From NCBI GenBank assembly GCA_964511495.1, contig CAZEFT010000007.1, forward strand, positions 1 through 64,000: a stretch of DNA of 64,000 nucleotides, in the 5' to 3' direction. The position numbers were made by a program, and so were the translations under genes. Below, in pieces: positions 28,050 to 35,206 of the stretch. Origin of the DNA: Litorimonas sp964511495. GTDB taxonomy: Bacteria > Pseudomonadota > Alphaproteobacteria > Caulobacterales > Maricaulaceae. Positions within the stretch are counted from its first letter, which is position 1; each line of letters starts with the position of its first letter. The notes under the pieces were generated by a model that searched no databases, was not told the DNA's origin, and saw only the letters and a list, made by a program, of their open reading frames with translations.

Positions 28050-28706
28050 ATGTCTGATTTCCAAGAACATATTTCAATTTTTTTTTATGAGTTATTGAAA
28101 GCACATAAACTTAATGCTTCTCGGTACAAAGATTGGGTAACAGTGGACGAGGATTACCCCGCATTTCGTGCCTTTTATGATCGACCTCAAACTAAGGAAC
28201 GTTCAGGCGCGTTATCAGTGCAAATTATGTTAGATGATAAGTCACTCATCGAAGAGTGTTTCGCTGCCATAGGTGACTCACATATCAATGCTATAAATGA
28301 TGCGTTAGAGCAATTTGCGCTTACTATGTTTCACCCCATCATCTCCTGTTGCTGTGAATATGTAGATCGGGAACAGATAACAAAAGAAATATGGCCACTC
28401 AAAATACTCTCAAAAGCAGAAATATGGAGTGGAAATATCGCTATGCGAAAATCTATTAACATTCCTGTAAACACACCGACAGATTGGCTTTCACTTATTT
28501 CCGATGAATTCAAAGGGGCGGTTATTAAAAAGGGGTACAATTGGATTACTTTGTACTGTTCGCGGCTTAACTCTGATCCTCTCATTGCTTCTGCATCCCT
28601 CAATAACTCAGATTGGCCAGCGGCTTTAAAGGCTACAACCAGTCTGCGTTGGCCTCAAATTGATGGATTTTATGGCGCCAGATTGTTTATCCTTGCTAGG
28701 CGTTAA
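28050..28706 (+). CDS. DUF6348-like protein
   Basis: A 218-aa cytoplasmic protein. The succession of a helical start, a beta strand ending LSVQIML, the IEECFAAIGD segment, NFxxxxFHPII-like LEQFALTMFHPII, and a C-terminal WPQIDGFYGARLF fits my memory of the DUF6348 family, whose members often appear near polymorphic toxin or immunity genes. I am only moderately sure of the family. The ATG at 28050 is preferred over an in-frame TTG at 28038. Codon choice is more A/T-rich than the flanking core genes, in line with transfer. Confidence 0.6.
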   Translation: MSDFQEHISIFFYELLKAHKLNASRYKDWVTVDEDYPAFRAFYDRPQTKERSGALSVQIMLDDKSLIEECFAAIGDSHINAINDALEQFALTMFHPIISCCCEYVDREQITKEIWPLKILSKAEIWSGNIAMRKSINIPVNTPTDWLSLISDEFKGAVIKKGYNWITLYCSRLNSDPLIASASLNNSDWPAALKATTSLRWPQIDGFYGARLFILARR

Positions 28707-28726
28707 GGTCCGCAATGAGGATAAAG
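28707..28726. repeat. Dispersed repeat R2, copy 1
   Basis: GGTCCGCAATGAGGATAAAG directly after the DUF6348-like stop. Related elements lie at 29482, 30110 and 32071. A TTGCGG downstream at about 28752 can pair with CCGCAA. Confidence 0.55.
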
Positions 28727-28811
28727 TATCTTAGCTGAAAGTGTACTCTGTTGCGGCATTACTCTAATGAAGTTGTGCGATCTTGGACCAAATGTTCACA
28801 TGGAGATTTAA

Positions 28812-29456
28812 ATGGAAATTATTGATGTATATTGGTCTTTTAGAAGCCCATATTCCTACCTGGTAACGCCAGATTTGGAGAGGCTCGAGGATGATTACAA
28901 CATCAATATCAACCTAAGTGTCGTGCTGCCGATTGCCGTGAGGGCAAAGAGTACCTTGTTCGATGGTTCTAACAGAAAACCAGCCATGTATATCGTGATG
29001 GATTCACTGCGGCGGGCTGAATTCCTCGGAATGCCCATGATTTTTCCGCCGAAGCCTGACCCAGTGGTGCAGAACTATGAGACGCTCGAAGTCGCTGATG
29101 ATCAACCCCTTATTATGCGTTTGGCAAAGCTTGGCGTCGAAGCCAACAGGCGCGGAAAAGGTCTAGCCTTTGCCAAAGAAGTTTCGAGTTTGATTTTTGG
29201 CGGAACGGAGAGGTGGGACCAAGGCGACCATATTGAGAAAACTGCTCGGGCGGCTGGTCTGGATTTGAAGGAAATGGAACAGGCAATTGAGGCAGGAGAC
29301 CATCTTGAAGAAATAGACCGCAATCATGCCGACTTAGACGCGGTGGGACATTGGGGAGTGCCGACTATGGTGATCAGGGGTGAGCCCTTCTTTGGGCAAG
29401 ACCGGATAGATACGGTTCGTTGGCGTCTTGATCAACTCGGGTTACGCCGCATTTGA
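28812..29456 (+). CDS. 2-hydroxychromene-2-carboxylate isomerase / DsbA-like (kappa GST) family protein
   Basis: DsbA-fold protein of the HCCA isomerase family, which uses glutathione in aromatic degradation. IDVYWSFRSPYSYLV carries the catalytic serine position in place of the DsbA CxxC; WGVPTMVIRGEPFFGQDRID is the cis-proline and C-terminal signature. Length 214 aa is normal. It stands alone in the island with no naphthalene-type genes nearby, so the physiological substrate is unknown. Confidence 0.87.
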   Translation: MEIIDVYWSFRSPYSYLVTPDLERLEDDYNININLSVVLPIAVRAKSTLFDGSNRKPAMYIVMDSLRRAEFLGMPMIFPPKPDPVVQNYETLEVADDQPLIMRLAKLGVEANRRGKGLAFAKEVSSLIFGGTERWDQGDHIEKTARAAGLDLKEMEQAIEAGDHLEEIDRNHADLDAVGHWGVPTMVIRGEPFFGQDRIDTVRWRLDQLGLRRI

Positions 29457-29481
29457 GAAGCATTATCTCTGACGCATCTCA

Positions 29482-29500
29482 GGTCCGCTTTGTGAGATTT
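29482..29500. repeat. Dispersed repeat R2, copy 2
   Basis: GGTCCGCTTTGTGAGATTT lies 26 bases after the isomerase stop, aligned with the R2 core GGTCCGC[AT]nTGnG. A nearby TTGCGGG follows at about 29505. Confidence 0.5.
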
Positions 29501-29567
29501 CTCTTGCGGGCTGCATTTTCTGGACATTTTATACTGCCATTTAATGCGTTGCTAGAGTTAAGCGTGT

Positions 29568-30029
29568 TTACCCAAAGAGACTGATCTGTCCTTTAGTTTC
29601 GGCGGGCAAAGTAACATTGGCTTCAATGTTAAAATACTCCGCGACGATTGTGTGTCCCCAAAACAGGTCCGAGTCATCAAAAAGGAAGCTCACTATACTA
29701 TCACCGAGAAAGTCTATACTCTTCAAACGAATTTTTCCTAGAAACTCGTTTCGCGATAGTTTTTCATCGGCCCAATTCTCGTTGTAAATACTGAGGTGAC
29801 TATCTGCCACGTCTTCTAATATTTTCGGAAGCCAAGACATAATCTGTGATGTAACATATTCTGCCAACCGCAGTGACTTTTCCAAAGGCAAGTCGTCGCC
29901 ATCAACACTTAGCTCAATAAAATGACCCTCGACTTCGATACGTCCCTCGAATCGACCCGCTAATCGCTCAGGATTTACCTCAGTAAGTACTCCGAACAAA
30001 GCATGTGTAATAGTTTTTAGTTGTCCCAT
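29568..30029 (-). CDS. DUF2262 family protein
   Basis: From ATG 30029 the 153-aa product shows the DUF2262 pattern: HALFGVLTEVN at the start, FEGRIEVEGHFIELSVDGDD, then a helix and YNENWADEKLSRNEF, finishing with the very typical DDSDLFWGHTIVAEYF. Such proteins are often found as possible immunity or toxin-associated orphans; no toxin is next to it. The frame is open upstream to 30170, but those 47 residues run through R2 copy 3 and are not family-like. Confidence 0.78.
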   Translation of the reverse strand: MGQLKTITHALFGVLTEVNPERLAGRFEGRIEVEGHFIELSVDGDDLPLEKSLRLAEYVTSQIMSWLPKILEDVADSHLSIYNENWADEKLSRNEFLGKIRLKSIDFLGDSIVSFLFDDSDLFWGHTIVAEYFNIEANVTLPAETKGQISLFG

Positions 30030-30109
30030 AAGTAGAGATATTAAATCTTCAATACAGTTCGGACAACTCGAAACGTTTAAGAGTCTCCTCAAGTGCGTTA
30101 TTGATCTGA

Positions 30110-30127
30110 GGTCCGCAATGGGGATCT
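30110..30127. repeat. Dispersed repeat R2, copy 3
   Basis: GGTCCGCAATGGGGATCT lies between the divergent DUF2262 and TolB/TPR genes and is closest to copy 1. Confidence 0.5.
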
Positions 30128-30258
30128 TGCTAAGTTTTCTCAGAGGCTTAAAACGCCCAAAGTAGGCCACTCGTTAGCCTTGCCGTCTGATATCGATTGA
30201 AAATCTCTTGCAATAGAGACCGCGTTGTCAATAAACTTTCGCTCACAGGGGGCATAGC

Positions 30259-32025
30259 GTGAAATTATTCAGCGAGATTAAGCGTCGACAAGTTGTTCAG
30301 GCAGCGGTGGCTTATGCTGTCGTGGGTTGGTTATTGATTCAGCTTGCTATTGCGCTTGAGGCCTCACTGGAACTCCCTTCCCATATTGACCGTTGGGTTA
30401 CGGTGGGTGTCATTGCTGGGTTTCCTGCGGCCATTCTTCTGGCATGGCTTTTTGATATCTCTCTGAGCGGCATACGCCTCACACCAGAAACAAATCAAAA
30501 AGCCACTTCGACAGAGGCAGCAAGCAAGACAGCAGCGCCACCACCTCAGCACTCCATCGCTGTGCTCCCCTTCGCAGATATGAGCCCGGACGGCGATCAG
30601 GAATATCTCGGTGATGGTGTCGCCGAAGAAATTCTGAATGCGCTTGTAAAAGTTACGCCGCTGCGAGTATCTGGACGCACATCCTCCTTTTCATTCAAAG
30701 GCAAAGATGACGATATTCAAAGCATCGGCGAAACGCTGAATGTGGCGCATGTTCTTGAAGGCTCGGTGCGTAAACAGGGCGACCGTGTGCGTATCACCGC
30801 GCAGTTGATACAAGTCTCTGATGGCTTCCATATGTGGTCTGAAGCCTATGATGGCGATCTGAAAGACATCTTCGACCTTCAGGATACGATTTCAAAAAAG
30901 ATCGTCTCTGAGCTGGAAGTCCTGCTTGATGCGGACAGCCTCAGACTGGCAGTGCAGCTGACATCCAATCTCGGTGCTTATGAGTCGTTCCTAAAAGGCC
31001 GCGACTTAATGATGAAACAAGACCGTGACGGCGCTCTGGCAAAATCGATCTCGTATCTGGAGCATGCTGTTCAACTCGACCGGAACTTTGCGGAGGCGTG
31101 GGCTATGCTCGCGAGAGCGCATTTCTTAGTTTTAGAGCATACAAAGACTGCGACATGGCAAAATCACATTGATCTTGGAAAGGACGCTGCACGTCGCGGG
31201 ATTGAATTGAAACCAGACAATGTCGAAGTACTCATAGCGAAATCCGGCATGGAAATTATGTCTGGTGAATATGGTAAAGGCTTTGAAACAGCCATACAAA
31301 CGCTGGAAAAATTTCCTACGAACGCGACTGTGAAATATCTGGCAGGAGCGCGGCTTAACAGTATTGGCTTATATCAAGACGGCACTCCCCTGATGTCAGA
31401 AGCGATTGAAGAGGACCCGCTCGCTGCGAGTTACATTGCCAATGCAGCGTTTGGTTTTTGGATGGCGGGTCAAACTGATAAATCGGTATCCATGGCCTTA
31501 CAAAGCTATGATCTGGGGTATTTTGGAGGTGCGTTTAACTACGCATGGATATTATCGAACACTGGAGATGTTGCGAAAGCTGTGAAGTTCATGATGAAGA
31601 ATGGCACTGAGCTCGGTCCCTTAGGCGAGCCCATCAAACGTAGCTTTGCGCGAAGGGTCTACTCGTCGGCTGTCTATCACAAGAGCGGTTTCTGGCGATT
31701 TGTAGTGAAACTAATAGTCAAGCGTCGCTATATGTCTCCGAAAACGCAGCCAAGTAATGCTTGTACATACAACCCTTATTATCTCGGAGACACAGACTGG
31801 TTTTTCAAAGCTGTCAGGCAAAAGCCGCATCCATATGTGATTTCTCCACTCACTCAGATTTGGACAAACACTCCCGAAGCGTTGGCTATTCGCAAACACG
31901 AAGACTTTCCTCAATTTGCTGAGGATATGGGCTTTGTAAAACTCTGGCGGGCCTATGGCTGGCCGAAGCAGGTTCAGCCCAATCCGGGCACCAATGGTTC
32001 GAACCTTCAGTTCACCGTCAGCTAA
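30259..32025 (+). CDS. Membrane-anchored TolB-like/TPR protein
   Basis: 588 aa. The N-terminal MKLFSEIKRRQVVQAAVAYAVVGWLLIQ with two helices (about 14-33 and 45-67) is shared by many proteins misnamed adenylate cyclase. SIAVLPFADMSPDGDQEYLGDGVAEEILNALVK begins a TolB-N/FlgO-like domain (about 97-235), followed by about eight TPR-like helical hairpins. There is no cyclase domain. Start is GTG. Such proteins are usually fused or paired with CadC-like or cyclase regulators; here it is alone in the island, so its partner is unknown. Confidence 0.85.
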   Translation: MKLFSEIKRRQVVQAAVAYAVVGWLLIQLAIALEASLELPSHIDRWVTVGVIAGFPAAILLAWLFDISLSGIRLTPETNQKATSTEAASKTAAPPPQHSIAVLPFADMSPDGDQEYLGDGVAEEILNALVKVTPLRVSGRTSSFSFKGKDDDIQSIGETLNVAHVLEGSVRKQGDRVRITAQLIQVSDGFHMWSEAYDGDLKDIFDLQDTISKKIVSELEVLLDADSLRLAVQLTSNLGAYESFLKGRDLMMKQDRDGALAKSISYLEHAVQLDRNFAEAWAMLARAHFLVLEHTKTATWQNHIDLGKDAARRGIELKPDNVEVLIAKSGMEIMSGEYGKGFETAIQTLEKFPTNATVKYLAGARLNSIGLYQDGTPLMSEAIEEDPLAASYIANAAFGFWMAGQTDKSVSMALQSYDLGYFGGAFNYAWILSNTGDVAKAVKFMMKNGTELGPLGEPIKRSFARRVYSSAVYHKSGFWRFVVKLIVKRRYMSPKTQPSNACTYNPYYLGDTDWFFKAVRQKPHPYVISPLTQIWTNTPEALAIRKHEDFPQFAEDMGFVKLWRAYGWPKQVQPNPGTNGSNLQFTVS

Positions 32026-32033
32026 CAAGTGTG

Positions 32034-32064
32034 AGTGTCCTAAAATCGCCTAACTAAGGACACT
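32034..32064 (+). terminator. Inverted repeat after the TolB/TPR gene
   Basis: AGTGTCCT and AGGACACT form a perfect 8-bp stem with a 15-base loop, 9 bases after the stop. There is no T-run, so it may be part of the dispersed repeat complex rather than an intrinsic terminator. Confidence 0.45.
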
Positions 32065-32070
32065 GGCTAA

Positions 32071-32090
32071 CGTCCGCTGTGGGGATAAAC
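32071..32090. repeat. Dispersed repeat R2, copy 4
   Basis: CGTCCGCTGTGGGGATAAAC aligns with copies 1 and 3 and sits immediately left of R1 copy B. Confidence 0.5.
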
Positions 32091-32095
32091 CATCC

Positions 32096-32190
32096 GCTAC
32101 CCTTACGTGATGAATAATGTGGATCATCCCATCCGCGTGACCCGATAAGGTTTGCCCGAATGTTACTGTTGCAGAACCCCAAACGTCTCG
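32096..32190. repeat. Dispersed repeat R1, copy B
   Basis: ACCCTTACGTGATGAATAAT, then CATCCGCGTGACCCGATAAG and CTGTTGC...CCCAAAC. The left half matches copy C and the right half matches copy A, so the full element is roughly 95-110 bases long. Confidence 0.7.
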
Positions 32191-32312
32191 ACGACAAGAG
32201 AGGTTTTCCTGTGAAGCAAATTTAGTCGTGTAAGGCCATGGCAAAGCTGATTTTAGGCAAGGGTTTCAGATCGCCCGAACGAACTTACTGGCTATAGCTA
32301 AGACATGAAAGG

Positions 32313-33029
32313 TTATATTTTTATATCGAGGAGAGCCGGTAGCAAGGTTGAAGAGCTACGAGCTAGGAAATTACATTCGGGTATTTGTTGTTTCTTTGCG
32401 GCAATCGTACTGCGCAATGCTAATCGGTATTCCTGTGTGCCAAAACCGTAATCTTCGACGAGGTCAATATTGTCCTCAATAGGCCATAAACAGGCTTGTG
32501 TGTCTTTTTCACTTTCAACTGTTTTGTAAAGCGCAGGAGCGGTAATCTGACTGCCAAATATCTGTTTATATCCTAAAGACATAAAATACCGATCAATAGC
32601 CACTTGGCGCATCGCCTCTCCGACGGGATGCCCTAATTCCATAGATTTGTTGGCGTATATTATGGCCTGCATATAATGCTCGGGTAGACTGCCATGTTGA
32701 AATATCACCGATGCAGTGAAGTAATCGTCTCCTTCTTTTAGACAGGCCGTTGCTGCGATTTCGGCGACTCTTCTACGGCGCAATATATCGTTCGCAGTCA
32801 TTTCTGGATTGTGTGTAGCTCTGTCAGCACGATCATTTTTAGAGATTTCGAGCAATTCTTTTTGGATTTCAGTGTGTTTGGCCTCCGGGCAATAGCTATC
32901 CCGAATGAGGGTCTGTATTTCTTGAAAGCTCTCAAAATTTGTGGCTGTGGGTTTTTCATCCGCAGCATGTACGGTGAATGATATGAAAAAGGTGCAGTAT
33001 AGGAATAATTTGAAAGTCTGGCTGTACAT
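32313..33029 (-). CDS. Exported DUF6624-like protein
   Basis: Signal peptide (VHAADEK) then an alpha-helical domain. VIFQHGSLPEHYMQAIIYA, ELGHPVGEAMRQVAIDRY and LGYKQIFGSQI reproduce the QHG...A..LG...A...DR.L...G..Q.FGTQ pattern I associate with DUF6624. Two cysteines in the first third and two later may pair. No neighbours suggest a role. AT-rich palindromes lie just upstream of its start. Confidence 0.68.
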   Translation of the reverse strand: MYSQTFKLFLYCTFFISFTVHAADEKPTATNFESFQEIQTLIRDSYCPEAKHTEIQKELLEISKNDRADRATHNPEMTANDILRRRRVAEIAATACLKEGDDYFTASVIFQHGSLPEHYMQAIIYANKSMELGHPVGEAMRQVAIDRYFMSLGYKQIFGSQITAPALYKTVESEKDTQACLWPIEDNIDLVEDYGFGTQEYRLALRSTIAAKKQQIPECNFLARSSSTLLPALLDIKI

Positions 33030-33069
33030 ATAGCTCTTACTCTTTTCGGAAATACTGCAATCATAGAAT

Positions 33070-33093
33070 ATGTTATATCATAACATTATAATG
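33070..33093. promoter_or_regulatory. AT-rich palindrome upstream of the DUF6624-like gene
   Basis: ATGTTAT-ATC-ATAACAT is a perfect 7+3+7 inverted repeat that overlaps a second palindrome, CATTATAATG. It lies about 40-65 bases upstream of the gene start, where a repressor or -10 region would be expected. Confidence 0.55.
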
Positions 33094-33632
33094 TCAAGTT
33101 TCTAAAACCCACTCGTTTGGATGGGCGGTTACCACGCTCAAACACCATCGTGACGAATGTCTTGTGATTGCACTGAAATGATTCACCGAAAGAAGGCGAG
33201 TGATATTTGCTAAGAGGATGCAGCTCCGTTTTCGACCGGCTCAAAACGACAAAGTAAGGTCCCTCCCAAATGTCCGCTCATCCTTGCAAAATGTGCCTTA
33301 AAATTTAAACGGGCTTAGGCAGTTTATAAACATCGCGATCAAGACCGTCAGGAAGGCATCTGTATTTACTCGGGTGTGAACTAAAACCTAGGCGGCAAGT
33401 GATCCCTCAAGCAGTCAGTCGACCCTTATCGGATAGATAATGTAAATTACTGTATCCGCGTGGCCTGATAAGGCTTGCCGATCAGTGCTTGGACTCTCAT
33501 GCGCTCTCCAATCGGCTTGTAACCGTAATCGAAATTGTACTCCTGTTTCAGCCATATTTCCCTGCTTTCAACTAAAATATTATATTTAAAATCAGGGGCA
33601 TAGGCCGAGACCGAGTCTTTTGCGCTTGCAAT
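33087..33632. other. Non-coding stretch at island right edge
   Basis: Over 500 bases with no well-supported gene. It contains a GTCCGCTC at 33273 that may be an R2 relic, R1 copy C, and the doubtful 67-codon frame. Confidence 0.55.
33419..33485. repeat. Dispersed repeat R1, copy C
   Basis: CGACCCTTATCGGATAGATA is followed by TATCCGCGTGGCCTGATAAG and GCTTGCCGA. It matches copy B along about 60 bases with scattered substitutions. Confidence 0.65.
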
Positions 33633-33650
33633 ACTACAAAATGATATCAT
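33447..33650 (-). CDS. Short open frame ending in repeat R1, doubtful
   Basis: 67 codons with a 3' end encoded by R1 copy C (ending GKPYQATRIQ) and an ATG inside the 26-bp palindrome. Copy A gives the similar peptide GRPYRVTRMG in the same orientation, so R1 may derive from the end of a formerly coding element. No family recognised; it may be a gene remnant. Confidence 0.25.
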   Translation of the reverse strand: MISFCSIASAKDSVSAYAPDFKYNILVESREIWLKQEYNFDYGYKPIGERMRVQALIGKPYQATRIQ

Positions 33651-33658
33651 ATTGTAGT
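33633..33658. promoter_or_regulatory. 26-bp near-perfect palindrome upstream of the SPFH operon
   Basis: Outer arms ACTACAA / TTGTAGT and inner ATGATATCAT are symmetric at 24 of 26 positions. It lies 35 bases before the SPFH start and its GAGGAGG ribosome-like sequence, a good operator position. It also covers the start of the doubtful minus-strand frame. Confidence 0.65.
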
Positions 33659-33692
33659 TACAATAGAGGAGGCCCGTTTTGGGTATTGATAT

Positions 33693-34562
33693 ATGAGTGA
33701 GATAAGAGAGAGACAGGTGAAGTCGGTGAGCGGTATTCCGCTTTTATTCGTTTTATTGATTTTAACCGTTTTGGCGGCTTTCGCCTTTGTGACGATGGAT
33801 ATGAGCAAGGCCATGCGTGTTTTGACTTTGGTCGTGGGCGTGCCGGTTTTACTGATTGCCTTTTCGGGGCTTTATAAGGTCGAGCCTAATCAATCCGCTG
33901 TGTTGAGCCTGTTTGGTAAATATATCGGCACGGTACGAACGCCCGGTCTACGTTTTAACAATCCTTTTTATACCAAAAAGAAGATCAGCTTACGCGTACG
34001 TAATTTTGAGAGTGGCAAGTTGAAGGTCAATGAACTCGACGGTTCACCGATTGAGATTGCGGCGATTGTCGTCTGGGAAGTGAATGATAGTGCCGAAGCT
34101 GTCTTTAATGTCGATAGTTATGAGAGCTTTGTACAAATCCAGTCCGAAGCGGCTATTCGCTCCATGGCGACGAGCTATCCTTATGATCAGCACGAAGACG
34201 GGCAAATCTCTTTGCGCTCTCATCCGGCTGAAATTTCAGAGCGCCTGCGCGATGAGATTCAAGACCGTTTGGCCAAAGCCGGAATTCATGTGATTGAAGC
34301 GCGTATTTCGCATCTTGCTTATTCGCCTGAAATCGCGGGAGCCATGTTACAGCGTCAGCAAGCGGGTGCCATTATCGCAGCCCGTAAGAAAATCGTCGAA
34401 GGTGCAGTCGGCATGGTCGAAGATGCCTTGGCGGAGTTGAAATCCAAAGACATTATTGATTTGGATCCGGAGCGCCGTGCGGCCATGGTGTCTAACCTGC
34501 TCGTGGTGCTCTGTTCTGATAAGGCGACCCAGCCCGTCGTGAATACCGGGTCTATTTACTAG
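33693..34562 (+). CDS. SPFH/band 7 domain protein
   Basis: Membrane-microdomain scaffold of the stomatin/prohibitin superfamily. Two hydrophobic N-terminal segments (about 14-30 and 39-57), then a band 7 domain from about 60: VEPNQSAVLSLFGKYIGTVRTPGLRFNNPF, RVRNFES, EIAAIVVWEV, EAAIRSMATSYPYD, a helical coiled region and AGAIIAARKKIVEGAVGMVEDAL near the C-terminus. It is the first gene of a four-gene run with an RHH protein and two DUF4177 proteins. Confidence 0.92.
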   Translation: MSEIRERQVKSVSGIPLLFVLLILTVLAAFAFVTMDMSKAMRVLTLVVGVPVLLIAFSGLYKVEPNQSAVLSLFGKYIGTVRTPGLRFNNPFYTKKKISLRVRNFESGKLKVNELDGSPIEIAAIVVWEVNDSAEAVFNVDSYESFVQIQSEAAIRSMATSYPYDQHEDGQISLRSHPAEISERLRDEIQDRLAKAGIHVIEARISHLAYSPEIAGAMLQRQQAGAIIAARKKIVEGAVGMVEDALAELKSKDIIDLDPERRAAMVSNLLVVLCSDKATQPVVNTGSIY

Positions 34563-34578
34563 ACCCGCTTGCGCGATA

Positions 34579-34788
34579 ATGGCAGCTAAAAAGCAAAATA
34601 AGAAATCCTTCCCTCTGCGTGTCAATGCAGAGGTTTTGGACGCGATGAAGCGGTGGTCTGATGACGAGTTACGCTCATTGAACGGACAAATCGAATATGT
34701 CCTGCGTGAGGCTCTGCGTCGGCAAGGCCGCTTAAAGCGCCAAGTTGAGAGTCAGCAGGCCCAGAGCGCGGGTGACGAAAATGACTGA
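34579..34788 (+). CDS. Arc-like ribbon-helix-helix protein
   Basis: A 69-aa basic protein: KKSFPLRVNAEVLDAMKRWSDDELRSLNGQIEYVLREALRRQGR is an Arc-type RHH fold, with the beta strand SFPLRV followed by two helices. It would bind DNA as a dimer and could regulate its own operon through the palindrome at 33633. It follows the SPFH gene by 16 bases and overlaps the next gene by 8. Pairing of Arc-like proteins with SPFH genes is known from other alphaproteobacteria. Confidence 0.85.
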   Translation: MAAKKQNKKSFPLRVNAEVLDAMKRWSDDELRSLNGQIEYVLREALRRQGRLKRQVESQQAQSAGDEND

Positions 34789-35032
34789 CACACTCGATAA
34801 GTCCGCAGAGTTTCGTTGGGAATATAAGATTGTTCAACCCGTCCAAAAAGGGTTTAGCGTTTTCCGCCAGACCCCACAGAAAATTCGCGCCCATCAAGAA
34901 GCGGAGCTTAATGCTTTGGGAGAGCAAGGATGGGAATGTTATCAAATCTCAACCGCGGTTCTTCCGCATACATTTTACCTGAAACGGCGTGTTCCCGTTG
35001 AGGGGCAAAGTCAAGGAGACGACCATGCATGA
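34781..35032 (+). CDS. DUF4177 family protein, first copy
   Basis: 83 aa: FRWEYKIVQPVQKGFSVFRQ, ELNALGEQGWECYQISTAVLPHTFYLKRR. The strand-helix-strand with GWE-Y/V..I and the final YLKR define DUF4177. Start at ATG 34781 overlaps the RHH gene by 8 bases. Function unknown. Confidence 0.83.
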   Translation: MTDTLDKSAEFRWEYKIVQPVQKGFSVFRQTPQKIRAHQEAELNALGEQGWECYQISTAVLPHTFYLKRRVPVEGQSQGDDHA

Positions 35033-35201
35033 CAAAAGATGGCAATATAAAGTGTTCACTTTCAAAGTGAATGTTTTCAAAGGTGCAGGAAAAACTGACA
35101 CACGGATTGAAGAGCAATTGACCCGTCTCGGTCTGGAAGGCTGGGAATTGATCAATGCCATGCCTTATGGCCAATATATCCGCTTCTTTATGAAGCGTTG
35201 A
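35025..35201 (+). CDS. DUF4177 family protein, second copy
   Basis: 58 aa: RWQYKVFTFKVNVFKG, QLTRLGLEGWELINAMPYGQYIRFFMKR, a second DUF4177 protein shorter than the first and clearly homologous in WQYKV...LGxxGWE. ATG 35025, 8-base overlap with the previous gene and an AAGGAGAC ribosome site. It ends the SPFH operon and converges on the GT4 gene 5 bases away. Confidence 0.82.
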   Translation: MHDKRWQYKVFTFKVNVFKGAGKTDTRIEEQLTRLGLEGWELINAMPYGQYIRFFMKR

Positions 35202-35206
35202 TTGGT

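Noticed and set aside
30030..30170. N-terminal extension of the DUF2262 protein
   Set aside because: The 47 extra residues run through repeat R2 copy 3 and do not fit the family; the ATG at 30029 gives the expected start.
30259..32025. Adenylate cyclase
   Set aside because: Related proteins are often so named, but there is no cyclase domain; only a membrane anchor, TolB-like domain and TPRs.
28707..32090. Integron cassette array with attC sites
   Set aside because: The R2 motifs follow several genes but lack GTTRRRY/RYYYAAC cores and flanking stems; genes lie on both strands and there is no integrase in the window.
27501..33660. Prophage or IS element
   Set aside because: No transposase, integrase or phage structural gene was found in the island.
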